DNA of 64,000 nucleotides from Halomonas sp. YLGW01. Lineage in GTDB: Bacteria; Pseudomonadota; Gammaproteobacteria; Pseudomonadales; Halomonadaceae. The translations under genes were made by a program, and so were the position numbers. Below are positions 34,750-44,906 of the stretch, one piece after another (positions within the stretch are counted from its first letter, which is position 1; each line of letters starts with the position of its first letter). Location of the stretch: the NCBI RefSeq assembly GCF_014840935.1, contig NZ_CP062005.1:1364001-1428000 (forward strand), in the 5' to 3' direction. The notes beneath the pieces were generated by a model. It had not been told where the DNA came from. It did no database searches and saw only the letters and a program-made list of their open reading frames with translations.

Positions 34750-35583
34750 TCAGCGCGGGCTGAAGCGGCGGTGCAGCCCGGCCTCGGCGATCATGCGTGT
34801 CGAGATCTCCTCGATCGAGAAGCGGGTGGTGTCGATGTAGGGGATGTGCATCTGGCGGTAGAGCCCCTCGGCCTGGGCGACTTCCTGCATGCACTGATCC
34901 ATCGAGCAGTAGCGGCTATTGGGCCGGCGCTCGCTACGGATTGCCGCCAGGCGGGGCGGGGCGATGGTCAGGCCGAACAGCTTGTGGCGATAGGGCGCCA
35001 GGGCGCGGGGCAGCTTGAGGCTGCCGTCCTCGTCGTAGTCGTCCTCGGTCAGCGGGTAGTTGGCGGCACGGATGCCGAACTGCAGCGCCAGGTACAGCGA
35101 GGTGGGCGTCTTGCCGCAACGCGAGACACCGATCAGGATGACATCGGCCTTGTCGTACTGGTTGAGCCGCGCGCCGTCGTCGTTGTCCAGGGCGAAGTGC
35201 ACCGAGTCGATGCGGTTCATGTAGACATCGTCGCGGCCGATCGAGTGGGTGCGCCCCACGGTGTAGGTGGAGTGGGTGGAGAGCTCTTCCTCCAGCGGCT
35301 TCAAGAAGGTCGAGAAGATGTCGACCTTGAAGCCCGAGGCCTGGGAGACGATGCGCCGCACGTCTTCGTCGACGATGGTGTCGATGATGATCGGCTGTTC
35401 GCCGTCCCTGGCCGCGGTGGCGTTGATGCTATCCACCAGCGCCTGTGCCTTGTCGGTGTCATCGATGTAGGGCTTGGTGATCATGCGGATCTCGACGCTC
35501 TCGAACTGAGCCAGCAGGCTGCGGCCCAGAGTCTCGGCGGTGATGCCGGTGCCGTCGGAGATGAAAAAGGCGGTGCGGGACAT
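34750..35583 (-). CDS. ppsR: Phosphoenolpyruvate synthase regulatory protein (kinase/pyrophosphorylase)
   Basis: This bifunctional DUF299-family enzyme switches PEP synthase off by ADP-dependent phosphorylation and on by phosphate-dependent removal. The 277-residue protein has [22 protein letters not shown] at the start, the P-loop-like [15 protein letters not shown] near residue 152 and [13 protein letters not shown] near the end. AAGGG precedes the start. It is divergent from its target ppsA across a 306-base gap, the usual pairing in gammaproteobacteria. Confidence 0.96.
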   Translation of the reverse strand: MSRTAFFISDGTGITAETLGRSLLAQFESVEIRMITKPYIDDTDKAQALVDSINATAARDGEQPIIIDTIVDEDVRRIVSQASGFKVDIFSTFLKPLEEELSTHSTYTVGRTHSIGRDDVYMNRIDSVHFALDNDDGARLNQYDKADVILIGVSRCGKTPTSLYLALQFGIRAANYPLTEDDYDEDGSLKLPRALAPYRHKLFGLTIAPPRLAAIRSERRPNSRYCSMDQCMQEVAQAEGLYRQMHIPYIDTTRFSIEEISTRMIAEAGLHRRFSPR

Positions 35584-35889
35584 GAGGAACCCTTGGCAAT
35601 GGTCGCGGCGCCGGGAATGGCGGTGAGGGCTCGATTGTCTCGGCTGATGGCCGGCACGGCAAGCGCTAGGGCGGCCCGGCTCGCCTCGGCAGGGTGGTCC
35701 GCGCGGGCCTCACTACAAGAATGCCGCTTTTGGCCGCAGTGTTGTAAAAATCCTCCAATGACTTCGCGGTTAGACCAATGGCGAATGCCTCGGGCACTTG
35801 GTAATGTTCCTGGCATCTAGCCCGGGTGGTCGTCGATCGCGACGCGGCGCCCGTTGGCAGCGAACGTCACCAGTCGACAAGGGGGTCGC
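35584..35889. other. Divergent control region between ppsR and ppsA
   Basis: This gap must hold promoters for both genes. The stretch 35742-35790 is AT-richer (GTTGTAAAAATCC, GGTTAGACCAATGG), suggesting the ppsA promoter and an operator half-site. I could not assign a regulator or firm -35/-10 boxes. Confidence 0.4.
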
Positions 35890-38274
35890 GTGAAAGAGTC
35901 CGTGAACGAGTACATCGAGTGGTTCGACCAGCTCGGCATGAATGACGTCGAGCGCGTGGGCGGCAAGAACGCCTCCCTCGGCGAGATGATCTCCAACCTG
36001 GCCAACGCAGGGGTCAGCGTGCCCGGCGGCTTCGCCACCACCGCTCATGCCTATCGCGAATTCCTCGCTCACGACGGCCTCAATGAGCGCATCAACGACG
36101 CCCTCACGCGTCTCGACGTGGATGATGTCGAGGCCCTGGCCAAGACCGGCGCCGAGATTCGCCAGTGGGTGATCGACACTCCGCTGCCGCCGGCCTTCGA
36201 GGCCGCCCTGGCCGAGGCCTACGAGGTCATGGTGGCCCGTCATCCCAGCCTCAAGGTGGCGGTGAGAAGCTCCGCCACCGCCGAGGACCTGCCGGATGCC
36301 TCCTTCGCCGGCCAGCAGGAGACCTTCCTCAACATCGAGGGCTTCGCCAACATCAAGCGTGCCGTGCACGAGGTCTTCGCCTCGCTGTTCAACGACCGGG
36401 CGATCTCCTACCGGGTACACCGCGGCTACGCCCACGAGAATGTGGCGCTGTCCGCCGGCATCCAGAAGATGGTGCGCTCCGAAACCGGCGCCTCCGGCGT
36501 GATGTTCACCCTGGACACCGAATCCGGCTTCCGCGATGCGGTCTTCGTCACCGCCTCCTGGGGCCTCGGCGAGACGGTGGTGCAGGGCGCGGTCAACCCC
36601 GACGAATTCTACGTTCACAAGCCGACCCTGGAGGCCGGTCGACCCGCGGTGCTGCGCAGAAGCCTGGGCTCCAAGCTGATCAAGATGATCTATACCGAGG
36701 ACGCCAGCGCCGGCAAGTCGGTGGAGACCGTGGACGTACCGCTCAGGGATCGCGGCCGCTTCTGCATCAATGACGAGCAGGTCACCGAGCTTGCACGTCA
36801 GGCGATGATCATCGAGGGCCACTACCAGCGCCCGATGGACATCGAGTGGGCCCTGGATGGCGACGACGGCCGGGTCTACATCGTCCAGGCCCGCCCCGAG
36901 ACGGTGGTCTCCCAGACCGAGGGCGGCAAGCTCGAGCGCTTCCATCTGCGCGAGAAGGGCCGCAACCTGATCGCCGGTCGTGCCATCGGCCAGCGCATCG
37001 GCAGCGGCGAGGTCAAGGTGATCATGACCCCGGACGAGATGGGCAAGATCAACGAGGGCGACGTCCTGGTCACCGACATGACCGACCCGGACTGGGAGCC
37101 GATCATGAAGCGTGCCTCGGCGGTGGTCACCAACCGCGGCGGACGCACCTGCCATGCGGCGATCATCGCTCGCGAGCTGGGCATCCCGGCGGTGGTCGGT
37201 TCCGGCGATGCCACCAGCGTGCTGCGCGACGGCCAGGAGGTCACGGTGTCCTGCGCCGAGGGCGACACCGGTCACGTCTACGAGGGGCTCCTGGACTTCG
37301 AGTGCAAGACCACCAGCGTCGACAGCATGCCCGAGCTGCCGTTCAAGATCATGATGAACGTCGGCAACCCGGATCGTGCCTTCAACTTCGCCGCCCTGCC
37401 CAACGCCGGCGTCGGCTTGGCGCGCCTCGAGTTCATCATCAATCGCATGATCGGCGTGCACCCCAAGGCGCTGCTGGACTTCGATACCCTGCCGGCGGAG
37501 CTGCAGCAGACCATCGAGCTGCGCACCGCGGGCTACGACGACCCGGTCAGCTTCTACGTCGATAAGCTGGTCGAGGGCATCTCGACCCTGGCCGCCGCCT
37601 TCTACCCGCAGCGGGTCATCGTGCGCCTGTCGGACTTCAAGTCCAACGAGTACGAGAACCTGATCGGCGGCAAGCACTACGAGCCAGGCGAAGAGAACCC
37701 GATGCTCGGCTTCCGCGGCGCGGCGCGCTACCTGTCGGAATCCTTCCGTCCCTGTTTCGATCTGGAGTGCCAGGCGCTCAAGCGGGTGCGCGACGTGATG
37801 GGCTTCGACAACGTCGAGATCATGGTGCCCTTCGTGCGTACGCCTGACGAGGCCCGTGGGGTAGTCGAGCTGCTGGCCGAGAACGGCCTCAAGCGCGGCG
37901 AGAATGGCCTCAAGGTGATCATGATGTGCGAGCTGCCGGCCAATGCGCTGCTCGCCGATGAGTTCCTCGAGTACTTCGACGGCTTCTCGATCGGTTCCAA
38001 CGATCTCACCCAGCTGACCCTGGGGCTGGATCGCGACTCCGGCGTGATCGCTCATCTGTTCGACGAGCGCAACCCGGCGGTGCTCAAGCTGTTGTCGATG
38101 GCCATCCAGGCCTGCAAGGCCCAGGGCAAGTACGTGGGCATCTGCGGCCAGGGGCCCTCGGATCATCCGGATCTCGCCAAGTGGCTGATGGAGCAGGGCA
38201 TAGACTCGGTGTCCCTGAACCCGGACGCGGTTCTCGAGACCTGGTTCATGCTGGCCGGGGAAACCATCGGTTAA
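35890..38274 (+). CDS. ppsA: Phosphoenolpyruvate synthase
   Basis: PpsA makes PEP from pyruvate and ATP for gluconeogenesis, using a phosphohistidine intermediate. The 794-residue protein has the N-terminal ATP-grasp part ([36 protein letters not shown]), the swivelling His domain with [23 protein letters not shown] (catalytic His in TCHA; the regulatory Thr is two before it) and the TIM-barrel end with [16 protein letters not shown] and [16 protein letters not shown] start at GTG 35890; upstream TTG 35854 and downstream GTG 35902 are alternatives. Confidence 0.96.
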   Translation: MKESVNEYIEWFDQLGMNDVERVGGKNASLGEMISNLANAGVSVPGGFATTAHAYREFLAHDGLNERINDALTRLDVDDVEALAKTGAEIRQWVIDTPLPPAFEAALAEAYEVMVARHPSLKVAVRSSATAEDLPDASFAGQQETFLNIEGFANIKRAVHEVFASLFNDRAISYRVHRGYAHENVALSAGIQKMVRSETGASGVMFTLDTESGFRDAVFVTASWGLGETVVQGAVNPDEFYVHKPTLEAGRPAVLRRSLGSKLIKMIYTEDASAGKSVETVDVPLRDRGRFCINDEQVTELARQAMIIEGHYQRPMDIEWALDGDDGRVYIVQARPETVVSQTEGGKLERFHLREKGRNLIAGRAIGQRIGSGEVKVIMTPDEMGKINEGDVLVTDMTDPDWEPIMKRASAVVTNRGGRTCHAAIIARELGIPAVVGSGDATSVLRDGQEVTVSCAEGDTGHVYEGLLDFECKTTSVDSMPELPFKIMMNVGNPDRAFNFAALPNAGVGLARLEFIINRMIGVHPKALLDFDTLPAELQQTIELRTAGYDDPVSFYVDKLVEGISTLAAAFYPQRVIVRLSDFKSNEYENLIGGKHYEPGEENPMLGFRGAARYLSESFRPCFDLECQALKRVRDVMGFDNVEIMVPFVRTPDEARGVVELLAENGLKRGENGLKVIMMCELPANALLADEFLEYFDGFSIGSNDLTQLTLGLDRDSGVIAHLFDERNPAVLKLLSMAIQACKAQGKYVGICGQGPSDHPDLAKWLMEQGIDSVSLNPDAVLETWFMLAGETIG

Positions 38275-38299
38275 CGCCTGAATCGCCCCTGCCTGCTCG

Positions 38300-38326
38300 A
38301 CCCCGCCCCTCGTGGCGGGGTTTTTT
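38300..38326 (+). terminator. Intrinsic terminator of ppsA
   Basis: ACCCCGCC (38300-38307) pairs with GGCGGGGT (38314-38321), followed by six T. Confidence 0.92.
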
Positions 38327-38402
38327 GTGGGCACGAGCCGGCCGTGTCGTGGTTGTTTGTGAATGTTCGGCACCAGGTCGCGAAGCGTTCTCGCTGGCAA
38401 TG

Positions 38403-38455
38403 TTGTACAGGACTTGATCAGGTTTCTTCTGTTAGCTTGTACATCCTGCGATAAT
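38403..38455 (+). promoter_or_regulatory. Possible operator pair and -10 box before iorA
   Basis: TTGTACA occurs at 38403-38409 and 38437-38443, 34 bases (about three helical turns) apart, and GATAAT (38450-38455) could be a -10. No regulator can be named. Confidence 0.35.
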
Positions 38456-38530
38456 GCTGTTCACCGCTGGTTCACGTCGCATGGCGATGGCGACAGTGTG
38501 TCCGCAACCATTTCCTGAAGGAGAATCCCC

Positions 38531-39058
38531 TTGGCCAGTTTTACCCTGAACGGCAAGCCGGTCAGCGTCGAGGTGTCCCCGCAGACTCCACTGCTGTGGG
38601 TGCTGCGGGATCACCTTGGCATGACCGGCACCAAGTTTGGCTGTGGCATCGCCCAGTGTGGCGCCTGCACCGTCCATCTTAATGGCTCCGCCGCCCGCAC
38701 CTGCGTGCTGCCGGTCTCCGCCGCCGAAGGTGCCGACGTGGTCACCATCGAGGGGCTGTCGGAGAATGACGATCACCCGCTGCAGCAGGCCTGGCGCGAG
38801 CATCAGGTGCCACAGTGCGGCTACTGCCAGTCGGGCCAGATCATGCAGGCGGCGGATTTCCTGAGCCGCAACCCTGACCCCAGCGATGAGGAGGTCACTC
38901 AGGCCATGGCCGGCAACCTGTGCCGCTGCATGGCCTATGTGCGCATTCATCGGGCGGTCAAGCGCGCCGCCGAGATCGGCCAGGCTAGCCAGGCGTCCAC
39001 CGCCGGCGTCGGCCACTTCGACCCGACCCGCGAGGAGGTGACCCATGGCCAGGTTTGA
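38531..39058 (+). CDS. iorA: Isoquinoline 1-oxidoreductase-type small subunit, 2Fe-2S
   Basis: This is the electron-transfer subunit of a molybdenum hydroxylase. It has the plant-ferredoxin cluster motif GTKFGCGIAQCGACTVHLNG near residues 33-52 and a second cluster domain with PQCGYCQSGQIMQAADFL and GNLCRCMAYVRIHRAVK. The start is a TTG at 38531, seven bases after AAGGAG. The protein is 175 residues, longer than usual by a tail after about residue 155. It overlaps the large-subunit gene by 14 bases. Confidence 0.9.
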   Translation: MASFTLNGKPVSVEVSPQTPLLWVLRDHLGMTGTKFGCGIAQCGACTVHLNGSAARTCVLPVSAAEGADVVTIEGLSENDDHPLQQAWREHQVPQCGYCQSGQIMQAADFLSRNPDPSDEEVTQAMAGNLCRCMAYVRIHRAVKRAAEIGQASQASTAGVGHFDPTREEVTHGQV

Positions 39059-41369
39059 GGATCAGCTGGCGGCCGTCGAGGCCAACGGCAGCGACGCTCA
39101 GGGCATCACGCGTCGCGGCTTTTTGATCGGCACCATGGCCGGCTCGGCGATGCTAGCCTTCGGCCTGTCCGGTGTTGCCAGTGCCGCAAGCGGCGGCTCC
39201 GCCAGCGAGTCGCTGGCTGCCGGGCGTTATGAGCCGACGATCTGGTATGCCATCGCCCCGGACGGCACCGTGACCGTGCATATCACCAAGGCCGAGATGG
39301 GCCAGCATGTCGCCACCAGCCTGGCACGCCTGGTCGCCGAGGAGCTCGAGGCGGACTGGTCCTCCATCGAGGTGGTCTACGTCGATAGTGATCCGAAGTG
39401 GGGTTACATGGTCACCGGCGGCAGCTGGTCGGTGCACCACAGCTACCTGCCGCTGTCCCGGGCCGGTGCGGCCGGCCGTATCGCCCTGATCGAGGCCGGC
39501 GCCAAGCTGCTGGGCGTCGATCCGGCCGACTGTCATGCCCGTCAGGGCCAGGTCATCAGCGGTGACCGGGCGATCGGCTATGGCGAGATCGTGTCTCAAG
39601 CAGGGCTCGAGCGCACCTTCACCGAGGAAGAGCTTAAGCAGATCACCCTGAAGCCGGTCGGTGAGCGCCGGGTGCTGGGCACCAAGGGCGGCGCCCTGGA
39701 CGTGCCGGCCAAGGTCAACGGCGAGGCGATCTACGGCATCGATGTCACCGTCGACAAGATGCTCTATGCCCGCCCGGTCCTGCCGCCGACCCGTTTCGGC
39801 TCCCGGCCGACCTCGGTGGACGACAGCGCCGCCCGGCAGATCGAGGGCTATCGCCAGACCATTGCCCTCGATGACCCCTCCGGCGTCTGCCAGGGCTGGC
39901 TCGCCGTGATCGCCGATGATTACTCCGCGGCGATGCGCGCGACCGATGCCCTCAAGGTCGAGTGGCAGCGCGGCGATAGCTTCGAGATCACCGAGGCCGA
40001 CATCCAGGCGCAGGGCCAGGCCCTGGTCGAGGCGCCGAGCCGCGACAATGGCTCGCTGTTCGTCGATATCGGTGATGCCCCCTCGGCTCTCGAGGGCGCC
40101 AGCCAGGTGGTCGAGTCCACCTACACCACCTCGAGCGTGCTGCACTTCCAGCTCGAGCCGGTCAACGCCACCGTGGTCGAGGAAGACGGCCACTGGCACA
40201 TCCACTGCGGCAACCAGCAGCAGTCGCTGGCGGTGCCGATGCTGGCCAAGGCCCTCGAGGTCGATGCCAGCAAGATCACCCTGCATCAGTACTACCTGGG
40301 CGGCGGCTTCGGGCGGCGCCTCTACGGCGACTACACCATTCCGGCGGCCCTGGCGGCCAAGGCTCTGGGGCGCCCGGTGAAGATGTTGTTCACTCGCCCC
40401 GACGATACGCGGCTTGACTGCGTGCGCTCGCCCTCGGTGCAGCGAATGCGCTCGGGGCTCGACGGCAACGGCAAGGTGGTGGCCTCCGAGCATGCCGCCG
40501 CCGCCGGCTGGCCCTCAGCCGCCATGGCGCCGGCCTTCCTCGCCGAGCCGGTCGAGAACGGCGGCAAGGTCGATTCCTTCGCCATCAGCGGGGCCGATCA
40601 CTGGTACGACGTGGGCGCCCAGCGCGTCTGGGCCCAGCAGAACCACAAGGCGCATGAGGTCTTCGTGCCGGGTTACCTGCGCTCGGTGGGACCGGGCTGG
40701 ACCACCTGGGCCGTGGAGCAGCATATCGACGAGCTGGCGCTGGCCGCCGGCGAGGATCCGGCACGTTTCCGGCTCGACCTGCTCAAGGCCGAGGGCCGCA
40801 ATTCGGGCCAGGCGCCGCACAGCGTTGGCGGTGCCGAGCGCCTCAAGGCCGTGCTCGAGCGGGCCATGGCCAAGGCCGACTGGGACAGCCGCGATAGCCT
40901 GCCCGAGGACGTGGGCATGGGCGTGGCCCTGACCTTCGGTCAGGAGCGCAACATGCCGACCTGGGTCGCCTGTATCGCCCGGGTCAAGGTCGATCGCGGC
41001 GATGGGTCGGTCAAGGTGGAGCGGCTGACCACGGTGGCCGATGCGGGCACCCTGGCGCATCCCGACGGCGCCATGGCGCAGCTCGAGGGTTCTCTGTTGT
41101 GGGGGCTCTCGATGGCCCTGCACGAGGGCACCGAGTACCAGAAGGGCAAGCCCAAGGCGCTTAACCTGGGGGCCTACACGCCGCTGCGCATGCACCAGGT
41201 GCCGGAGCTGGATCTCGAGTTCGTCGACAGCGATGCCATGCCGGTGGGGCTGGGGGAGCCGGGCACCACGGTAGTGGCGCCCGCCGTCGCCAATGCCATC
41301 CAGCATGCGGTCGGCGTTCGCCTGCGCGACATGCCGATGCGCGCCGAGGCGCTCAAGGCCGCCCTCTAG
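39045..41369 (+). CDS. iorB: Isoquinoline 1-oxidoreductase-type molybdopterin large subunit
   Basis: The 774-residue catalytic subunit belongs to the xanthine dehydrogenase/aldehyde oxidase family. Residues about 22-48 are a Tat signal (TRRGFLIGTMAGSAMLAFGLSGVASA), so the folded complex is exported. Cofactor-binding signatures include LGGGFGRRLYGDY and, near the C-terminus, VGLGEPGTTVVAPAVANAI with the catalytic Glu. True isoquinoline oxidation is only known for named homologues; the substrate here could be another aldehyde or N-heterocycle. The molybdenum cofactor operon in the first 9 kb would supply its cofactor. Confidence 0.9.
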   Translation: MARFEDQLAAVEANGSDAQGITRRGFLIGTMAGSAMLAFGLSGVASAASGGSASESLAAGRYEPTIWYAIAPDGTVTVHITKAEMGQHVATSLARLVAEELEADWSSIEVVYVDSDPKWGYMVTGGSWSVHHSYLPLSRAGAAGRIALIEAGAKLLGVDPADCHARQGQVISGDRAIGYGEIVSQAGLERTFTEEELKQITLKPVGERRVLGTKGGALDVPAKVNGEAIYGIDVTVDKMLYARPVLPPTRFGSRPTSVDDSAARQIEGYRQTIALDDPSGVCQGWLAVIADDYSAAMRATDALKVEWQRGDSFEITEADIQAQGQALVEAPSRDNGSLFVDIGDAPSALEGASQVVESTYTTSSVLHFQLEPVNATVVEEDGHWHIHCGNQQQSLAVPMLAKALEVDASKITLHQYYLGGGFGRRLYGDYTIPAALAAKALGRPVKMLFTRPDDTRLDCVRSPSVQRMRSGLDGNGKVVASEHAAAAGWPSAAMAPAFLAEPVENGGKVDSFAISGADHWYDVGAQRVWAQQNHKAHEVFVPGYLRSVGPGWTTWAVEQHIDELALAAGEDPARFRLDLLKAEGRNSGQAPHSVGGAERLKAVLERAMAKADWDSRDSLPEDVGMGVALTFGQERNMPTWVACIARVKVDRGDGSVKVERLTTVADAGTLAHPDGAMAQLEGSLLWGLSMALHEGTEYQKGKPKALNLGAYTPLRMHQVPELDLEFVDSDAMPVGLGEPGTTVVAPAVANAIQHAVGVRLRDMPMRAEALKAAL

Positions 41370-41394
41370 GTAAGCCATTGATCCTGTCCCAGAA

Positions 41395-41422
41395 GCCCCG
41401 TCCCGGCATGTCCGGGCGGGGC
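41395..41422 (+). other. GC-rich hairpin between iorB and xdhC
   Basis: GCCCCG plus CCCGG pairs with CCGGG plus CGGGGC with one bulged T. The T-run is poor (CTTCCT), so it is more likely an attenuator or mRNA stem than a full terminator. Confidence 0.5.
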
Positions 41423-41442
41423 CTTCCTGAGTGAGACCTATC

Positions 41443-42465
41443 ATGCAACACCTTGATCTGACGGTGATCCGCCAGGCGCTTTCGTGGGCGCGGGAGGGGG
41501 AGACGCTGTGGCTGTGCACGGTGCTCTCGACCTTCGGTTCTTCGCCAAGGGAGCCCGGCGCCTGGCTGGTGGCGCGGCGCGACGGTCGCCATGCGGGCTC
41601 GCTGTCCGGCGGCTGTGTCGAGGAGGATTTTCTCGAGCGTCTCGTCGACGGCGCCTTCGAGGCGCCGGTGCAGCGGGTGCGCTATGGCGATGGTGCGGGC
41701 GAAGGTAAGAGTGAGGAAGAGAAGGGGCTGGATGGGCCAAGCGTTAGCCTGCCCTGTGGCGGCATCCTGGAAGTGCTGGTCGAGCGCCTGCCACCCGGCG
41801 AGGCGACCCTCGCGCATCTCTCGGGTCTCGAGGCGGCGCTGACCGGCCAGCGACCGCGCCTTCGGCATGTCGACCTGGCCAGTGGCCAGACTCATCTCGA
41901 AGATGATTCCGGCCTCGGTGAGCGGGTGATCTGGCCGGAGGCGGAAGAAGACGAGTCCCCGGGCGCCGTCCGGCTGCGGGTTGGCCCGGCGGCGCGGCTG
42001 GTGCTGGCGGGGATGTCACCGGTGGCTGAGGCCTGCGCCGAGTTCGCGCAGCGGCTGGGCTTCGAGGTGATCCTCTGTGACCCTCGCCCCGAGGTGCTCG
42101 ATGGCGTCACATTGCCTGGCGTCGAGCGGGTCGAGACGCTGCCTTCGGCCTTCATCGCCGGCGGTGGCTGCCACGGGGCCACCGCGGTGGTGGCCCTGAC
42201 CCATGATCCGCGCATCGACGATCTGGCGATGATCGAGGCGGTCAGGACCGAGGCCTTCTATATGGGCGTGATGGGCTCACGGAAGACCTCCGCGGCTCGC
42301 GCCGAGCGGCTCCGGCGCAGCGGTGGCCTCACCGAGGCCGAGCTTGCGCGCATCCAGATGCCGATCGGGCTTCAGCTCGGCAGCAAGACGCCGGCGGAGA
42401 TCGCCCTGGCGGTGATGGCCGATATCGTGCGGGTGCGACGGGGTCGCGAGCGGACCACCCTGTAA
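41443..42465 (+). CDS. XdhC-family molybdenum cofactor insertion protein
   Basis: XdhC-type chaperones bind the molybdenum cofactor, have it sulfurated and insert it into hydroxylases. The 340-residue protein has WLCTVLSTFGSSPREPGAWLVARRDGRHAGSLSGGCVEEDF at the N-terminus and a Rossmann domain with GMSPVAEACAEFAQRLGFEVILCDPRPE, ALTHDPRIDDLAMIEA and YMGVMGSRKTSAARAERL. It follows iorAB and probably serves them. I start at ATG 41443; GTG 41431 is an alternative. A strong terminator closes the unit. Confidence 0.92.
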   Translation: MQHLDLTVIRQALSWAREGETLWLCTVLSTFGSSPREPGAWLVARRDGRHAGSLSGGCVEEDFLERLVDGAFEAPVQRVRYGDGAGEGKSEEEKGLDGPSVSLPCGGILEVLVERLPPGEATLAHLSGLEAALTGQRPRLRHVDLASGQTHLEDDSGLGERVIWPEAEEDESPGAVRLRVGPAARLVLAGMSPVAEACAEFAQRLGFEVILCDPRPEVLDGVTLPGVERVETLPSAFIAGGGCHGATAVVALTHDPRIDDLAMIEAVRTEAFYMGVMGSRKTSAARAERLRRSGGLTEAELARIQMPIGLQLGSKTPAEIALAVMADIVRVRRGRERTTL

Positions 42466-42484
42466 GCAGGACGGGGCATAAAAG

Positions 42485-42520
42485 AAAAGCGCCCGGCCAC
42501 CGATGTGGCCGGGCGCTTTT
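42485..42520. terminator. Bidirectional terminator between xdhC and the betaine-binding gene
   Basis: AAAAGCGCCCGGCCAC (42485-42500) and GTGGCCGGGCGCTTTT (42505-42520) form a perfect 16-bp stem with T-runs on both strands. Confidence 0.92.
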
Positions 42521-42566
42521 CGTTCTTCGCTTTTCTTTTTCTCTAGGTCACGCGGCAAGGGGGCCG

Positions 42567-43448
42567 TCAGTCGACCGTATCGACGCCCTTGTCCATGCCC
42601 TCATCGGCATGCTGGCCGAGCCAGCTGGAGACCAGGTCGGGGTGCGAGTTGACCCAGGCCCGGGCATTGACCTCATACTCGCCGTTGGCCTGATTGGCGG
42701 CCATCAGGTCCTGCATGTCCTCGAGGGTCCACTGGAAGCGATCGAGAATGGCGGTGATCGCCGGCTTCTCCTCGGCGAGCCCCTGGCGGGTCACGGTGTG
42801 GATCTGCTCGTCGCGGGAATAGATGCCCTGCGGATCGTCGAGGTAGCGCAATGCGCGATCAGAGAAGACCGGGTGCGGCGCCCAGGCCGTGACGACGATC
42901 GGCTCTTTCCGGGACATGGCGGTCTTGAGCGTCTGGCTCATGGCCGCATCGCTGCCCGCGACCAGCTGCCAGTCCGCGATGCCGTAGGCCTCCATGGCCT
43001 GCTCGGTCAGCGCCATGATGCCGGCGCCCGGGTCGATGCCGTGGATGCGCTGGCCGAAGGTCTCGCCGGCATCGGCCAGATCCGCGATCGAGGTGGCCTC
43101 GGCATAGCTCGGCACGGCGAGGCCGACGCGGGCATCGGTGAGGTTGGGGCCGAGATCCTCGATCCTATCGGCGGTGCCTTCGTAGTAGCCGGCCTGGGTG
43201 ATCGGTAACCAGGCGCCGGTGAAGGCATCCAGTTCGCCGACCGATAGCCCCTGCCAGATGGCGGCCAGGCTCACGGAGCGCACATCCACCTCATGGCCCG
43301 CGTCCTCGAGGACGGCCTTCAACACATAGGTGCTGGCCTGGCCGGTGGCCCATTCGCCGATGCCGAGACGCAGGGTGTCGGCCTGAGCCAGGGGGCTAAC
43401 GGCGCCGAGCAACAGGCCGGCGGAAGCGAGCAGGGAACGTAAGTACAT
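42567..43448 (-). CDS. Glycine betaine/proline-type substrate-binding protein (OpuAC family)
   Basis: This 293-residue periplasmic binding protein has a cleaved signal (MYLRSLLASAGLLLGAVSPLAQA) followed by DTLRLGIGEWATGQASTYVLKAVLEDAGH, and the Trp-rich ligand-pocket segments WLPITQAGYYEG and VVTAWAPHPVF. The family binds quaternary ammonium osmoprotectants for ABC uptake. No ATPase or permease gene is adjacent, so it may serve a transporter encoded elsewhere or bind a related ligand. Consistent with a salt-tolerant organism. Confidence 0.87.
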   Translation of the reverse strand: MYLRSLLASAGLLLGAVSPLAQADTLRLGIGEWATGQASTYVLKAVLEDAGHEVDVRSVSLAAIWQGLSVGELDAFTGAWLPITQAGYYEGTADRIEDLGPNLTDARVGLAVPSYAEATSIADLADAGETFGQRIHGIDPGAGIMALTEQAMEAYGIADWQLVAGSDAAMSQTLKTAMSRKEPIVVTAWAPHPVFSDRALRYLDDPQGIYSRDEQIHTVTRQGLAEEKPAITAILDRFQWTLEDMQDLMAANQANGEYEVNARAWVNSHPDLVSSWLGQHADEGMDKGVDTVD

Positions 43449-43493
43449 CGAAAATCTCCAGCAACAGAGGGTAGGGGGTGCCTCAAGAGGCGG

Positions 43494-43973
43494 TCATGAT
43501 AACTGTTCGTTGGCGATGACGATGCCGTTGTTGTCGGCGTAGAGCCATTGCCCCGGGGTGATGGTCACGCCGGCGAAGGTCACGGCGATGTCCCGTTGGC
43601 CTTCACCACGCTTCTCGCTCTTGCGGGGGTGGGTGGCCAGCGCCTGAACGCCGAGATCCGTCTCGGCCAGCACATCGACATCGCGCACGCAGCCGTACAT
43701 CACCACGCCCGCCCAGCCGTTGCTGGCCGCCTGTTCGGCCAGCATGTCGCCGAGCATCGCGCAGCGCAGCGAGCCGCCGGCATCCACCACCAGCACGGCG
43801 CCGTCGCCGCGCTCGGCCACGGCCTCCTTGACCCGGGAGTTGTCCTCGAAGCACTTGACGGTGCGAACCGGGCCGGCGAAGGCCTCGCGACCACCGACGT
43901 TGACGAAGATGGGGTCGAGCACCTCGACCTCGGGATGGGCGTCACAGATGTCGGGCGTCACGATGGAAGTCAT
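43494..43973 (-). CDS. RraA-family protein
   Basis: This 159-residue protein has the RraA core: [83 protein letters not shown]. The family includes regulators of RNase E and 4-hydroxy-4-methyl-2-oxoglutarate aldolases. The conserved GDMLAxxAxxNGWAGVV and GCVRD residues of the aldolase metal site are present, so either role is possible. I start at ATG 43973 after AAGGAG; the longer upstream reading crosses the terminator of the next gene. Confidence 0.88.
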   Translation of the reverse strand: MTSIVTPDICDAHPEVEVLDPIFVNVGGREAFAGPVRTVKCFEDNSRVKEAVAERGDGAVLVVDAGGSLRCAMLGDMLAEQAASNGWAGVVMYGCVRDVDVLAETDLGVQALATHPRKSEKRGEGQRDIAVTFAGVTITPGQWLYADNNGIVIANEQLS

Positions 43974-44042
43974 GGGATTCTCCTTGAGCTGAAACTCCGA
44001 TGGTGCCACAACCTCGGCCTTGAGGAATCCGAGACAGCGTAC

Positions 44043-44073
44043 AAAAAACGCCGGGCCATGGCCCGGCGTTTTT
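44043..44073. terminator. Bidirectional terminator downstream of the beta-barrel gene
   Basis: AAAACGCCGGGCC and GGCCCGGCGTTTT form a perfect palindrome with T-runs on both strands; its main role is for the minus-strand gene ending at 44119. Confidence 0.92.
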
Positions 44074-44118
44074 CGTCCGCCCTTCGCTGGGCGGGTGTGC
44101 TGGCCGCCGGTTGCTTGA

Positions 44119-44718
44119 TTAGAAGCGCAGGCCTGCCGAGGCGGTGAAGGTGTCGATCTTGTAGTCGCTGTCCAGGTCGTAGCGCTCGTATTCGGCACGT
44201 ACCAGGAACGGATCGAAGTTGAACTGAGCGCCAACACCGTAGACCGGGTCGGTGCCGTCGTTATCCTCCAGATCCAGGTTGGCGTTGCCCAGGTTGCCAT
44301 CCACGTCGGTTTCCCACTTGGCCACGCCGGCCTTGGCGAAAGCCGTGAACCAGGAAGTGACCGGCAACTGGCCGACCAGGTTGAGGCCGTAGGCGCTCGA
44401 CTCGAGGTCGGTGTTGGCGACGTTGTTACCCTTCAGGCGGGTGTGGCCGAGGTCGGCGTAGAAGAGTTCGGTGGCGAAGTAGCGGTTGTGCTCATAGCCG
44501 ATGAACCCCTTGAAGACGTTGTCGTCATCGTCGACCTCGAAGTCTTCGGAGCCGGACTCGATGAAGTCGTCGACGTCGTCCCGGTCATTCTCCAGCGAGC
44601 TGAACCCGGTGCCCAGGCCCAGGTAGAGGCCGTCGGCATTCGGGGCGGCGAGCACGGCCGGGGCCGAGGCGAAAAGACCGGTGGCTATGGAGGCGGTAAG
44701 CAGAGTACGAAGTGTCAT
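44119..44718 (-). CDS. Outer-membrane beta-barrel protein, OmpA-like barrel domain only
   Basis: The 199-residue protein has a signal peptide ([25 protein letters not shown]) and then alternating amphipathic strands such as [63 protein letters not shown] and [12 protein letters not shown], ending in TASAGLRF with the terminal Phe recognised by the barrel-assembly machinery. A very acidic loop ([20 protein letters not shown]) fits a halophile surface. Likely an 8-strand barrel; function unknown. Confidence 0.85.
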   Translation of the reverse strand: MTLRTLLTASIATGLFASAPAVLAAPNADGLYLGLGTGFSSLENDRDDVDDFIESGSEDFEVDDDDNVFKGFIGYEHNRYFATELFYADLGHTRLKGNNVANTDLESSAYGLNLVGQLPVTSWFTAFAKAGVAKWETDVDGNLGNANLDLEDNDGTDPVYGVGAQFNFDPFLVRAEYERYDLDSDYKIDTFTASAGLRF

Positions 44719-44906
44719 GGGTATCTCCTTGATGTCGGTACCAGATGGACCGATGCGGCGGGGTGTCCCGCGCGATGGGCGTCCTGCCGGGCAAACACGG
44801 GTCGAGACGGGTAAAGCGGAATGACCTTAGCAAGGTAATAAAAACACTGTTCGATAACAAGGTCAGGGCAGTAACGACGCGTGAGTTATTGTTGCGATCG
44901 AGACAT
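44719..44906. other. Leader of the beta-barrel gene, no gene seen
   Basis: This 188-base gap is AT-rich at 44815-44905 (GGTAATAAAAACACTG) and probably holds the minus-strand promoter of the beta-barrel gene. No open frame or repeat is convincing. With the acnB terminator and tail region the gap runs to 45056. Confidence 0.4.

Noticed and set aside
35742-35790. PdhR- or Cra-type operator ahead of ppsA
   Set aside because: GGTTAGACCAATGG resembles only half of a known site and lacks the second half; not enough to name a regulator.
35770-38400. 876-codon open frame opposite ppsA
   Set aside because: Antisense shadow of ppsA; the plus-strand protein carries every PEP synthase motif.
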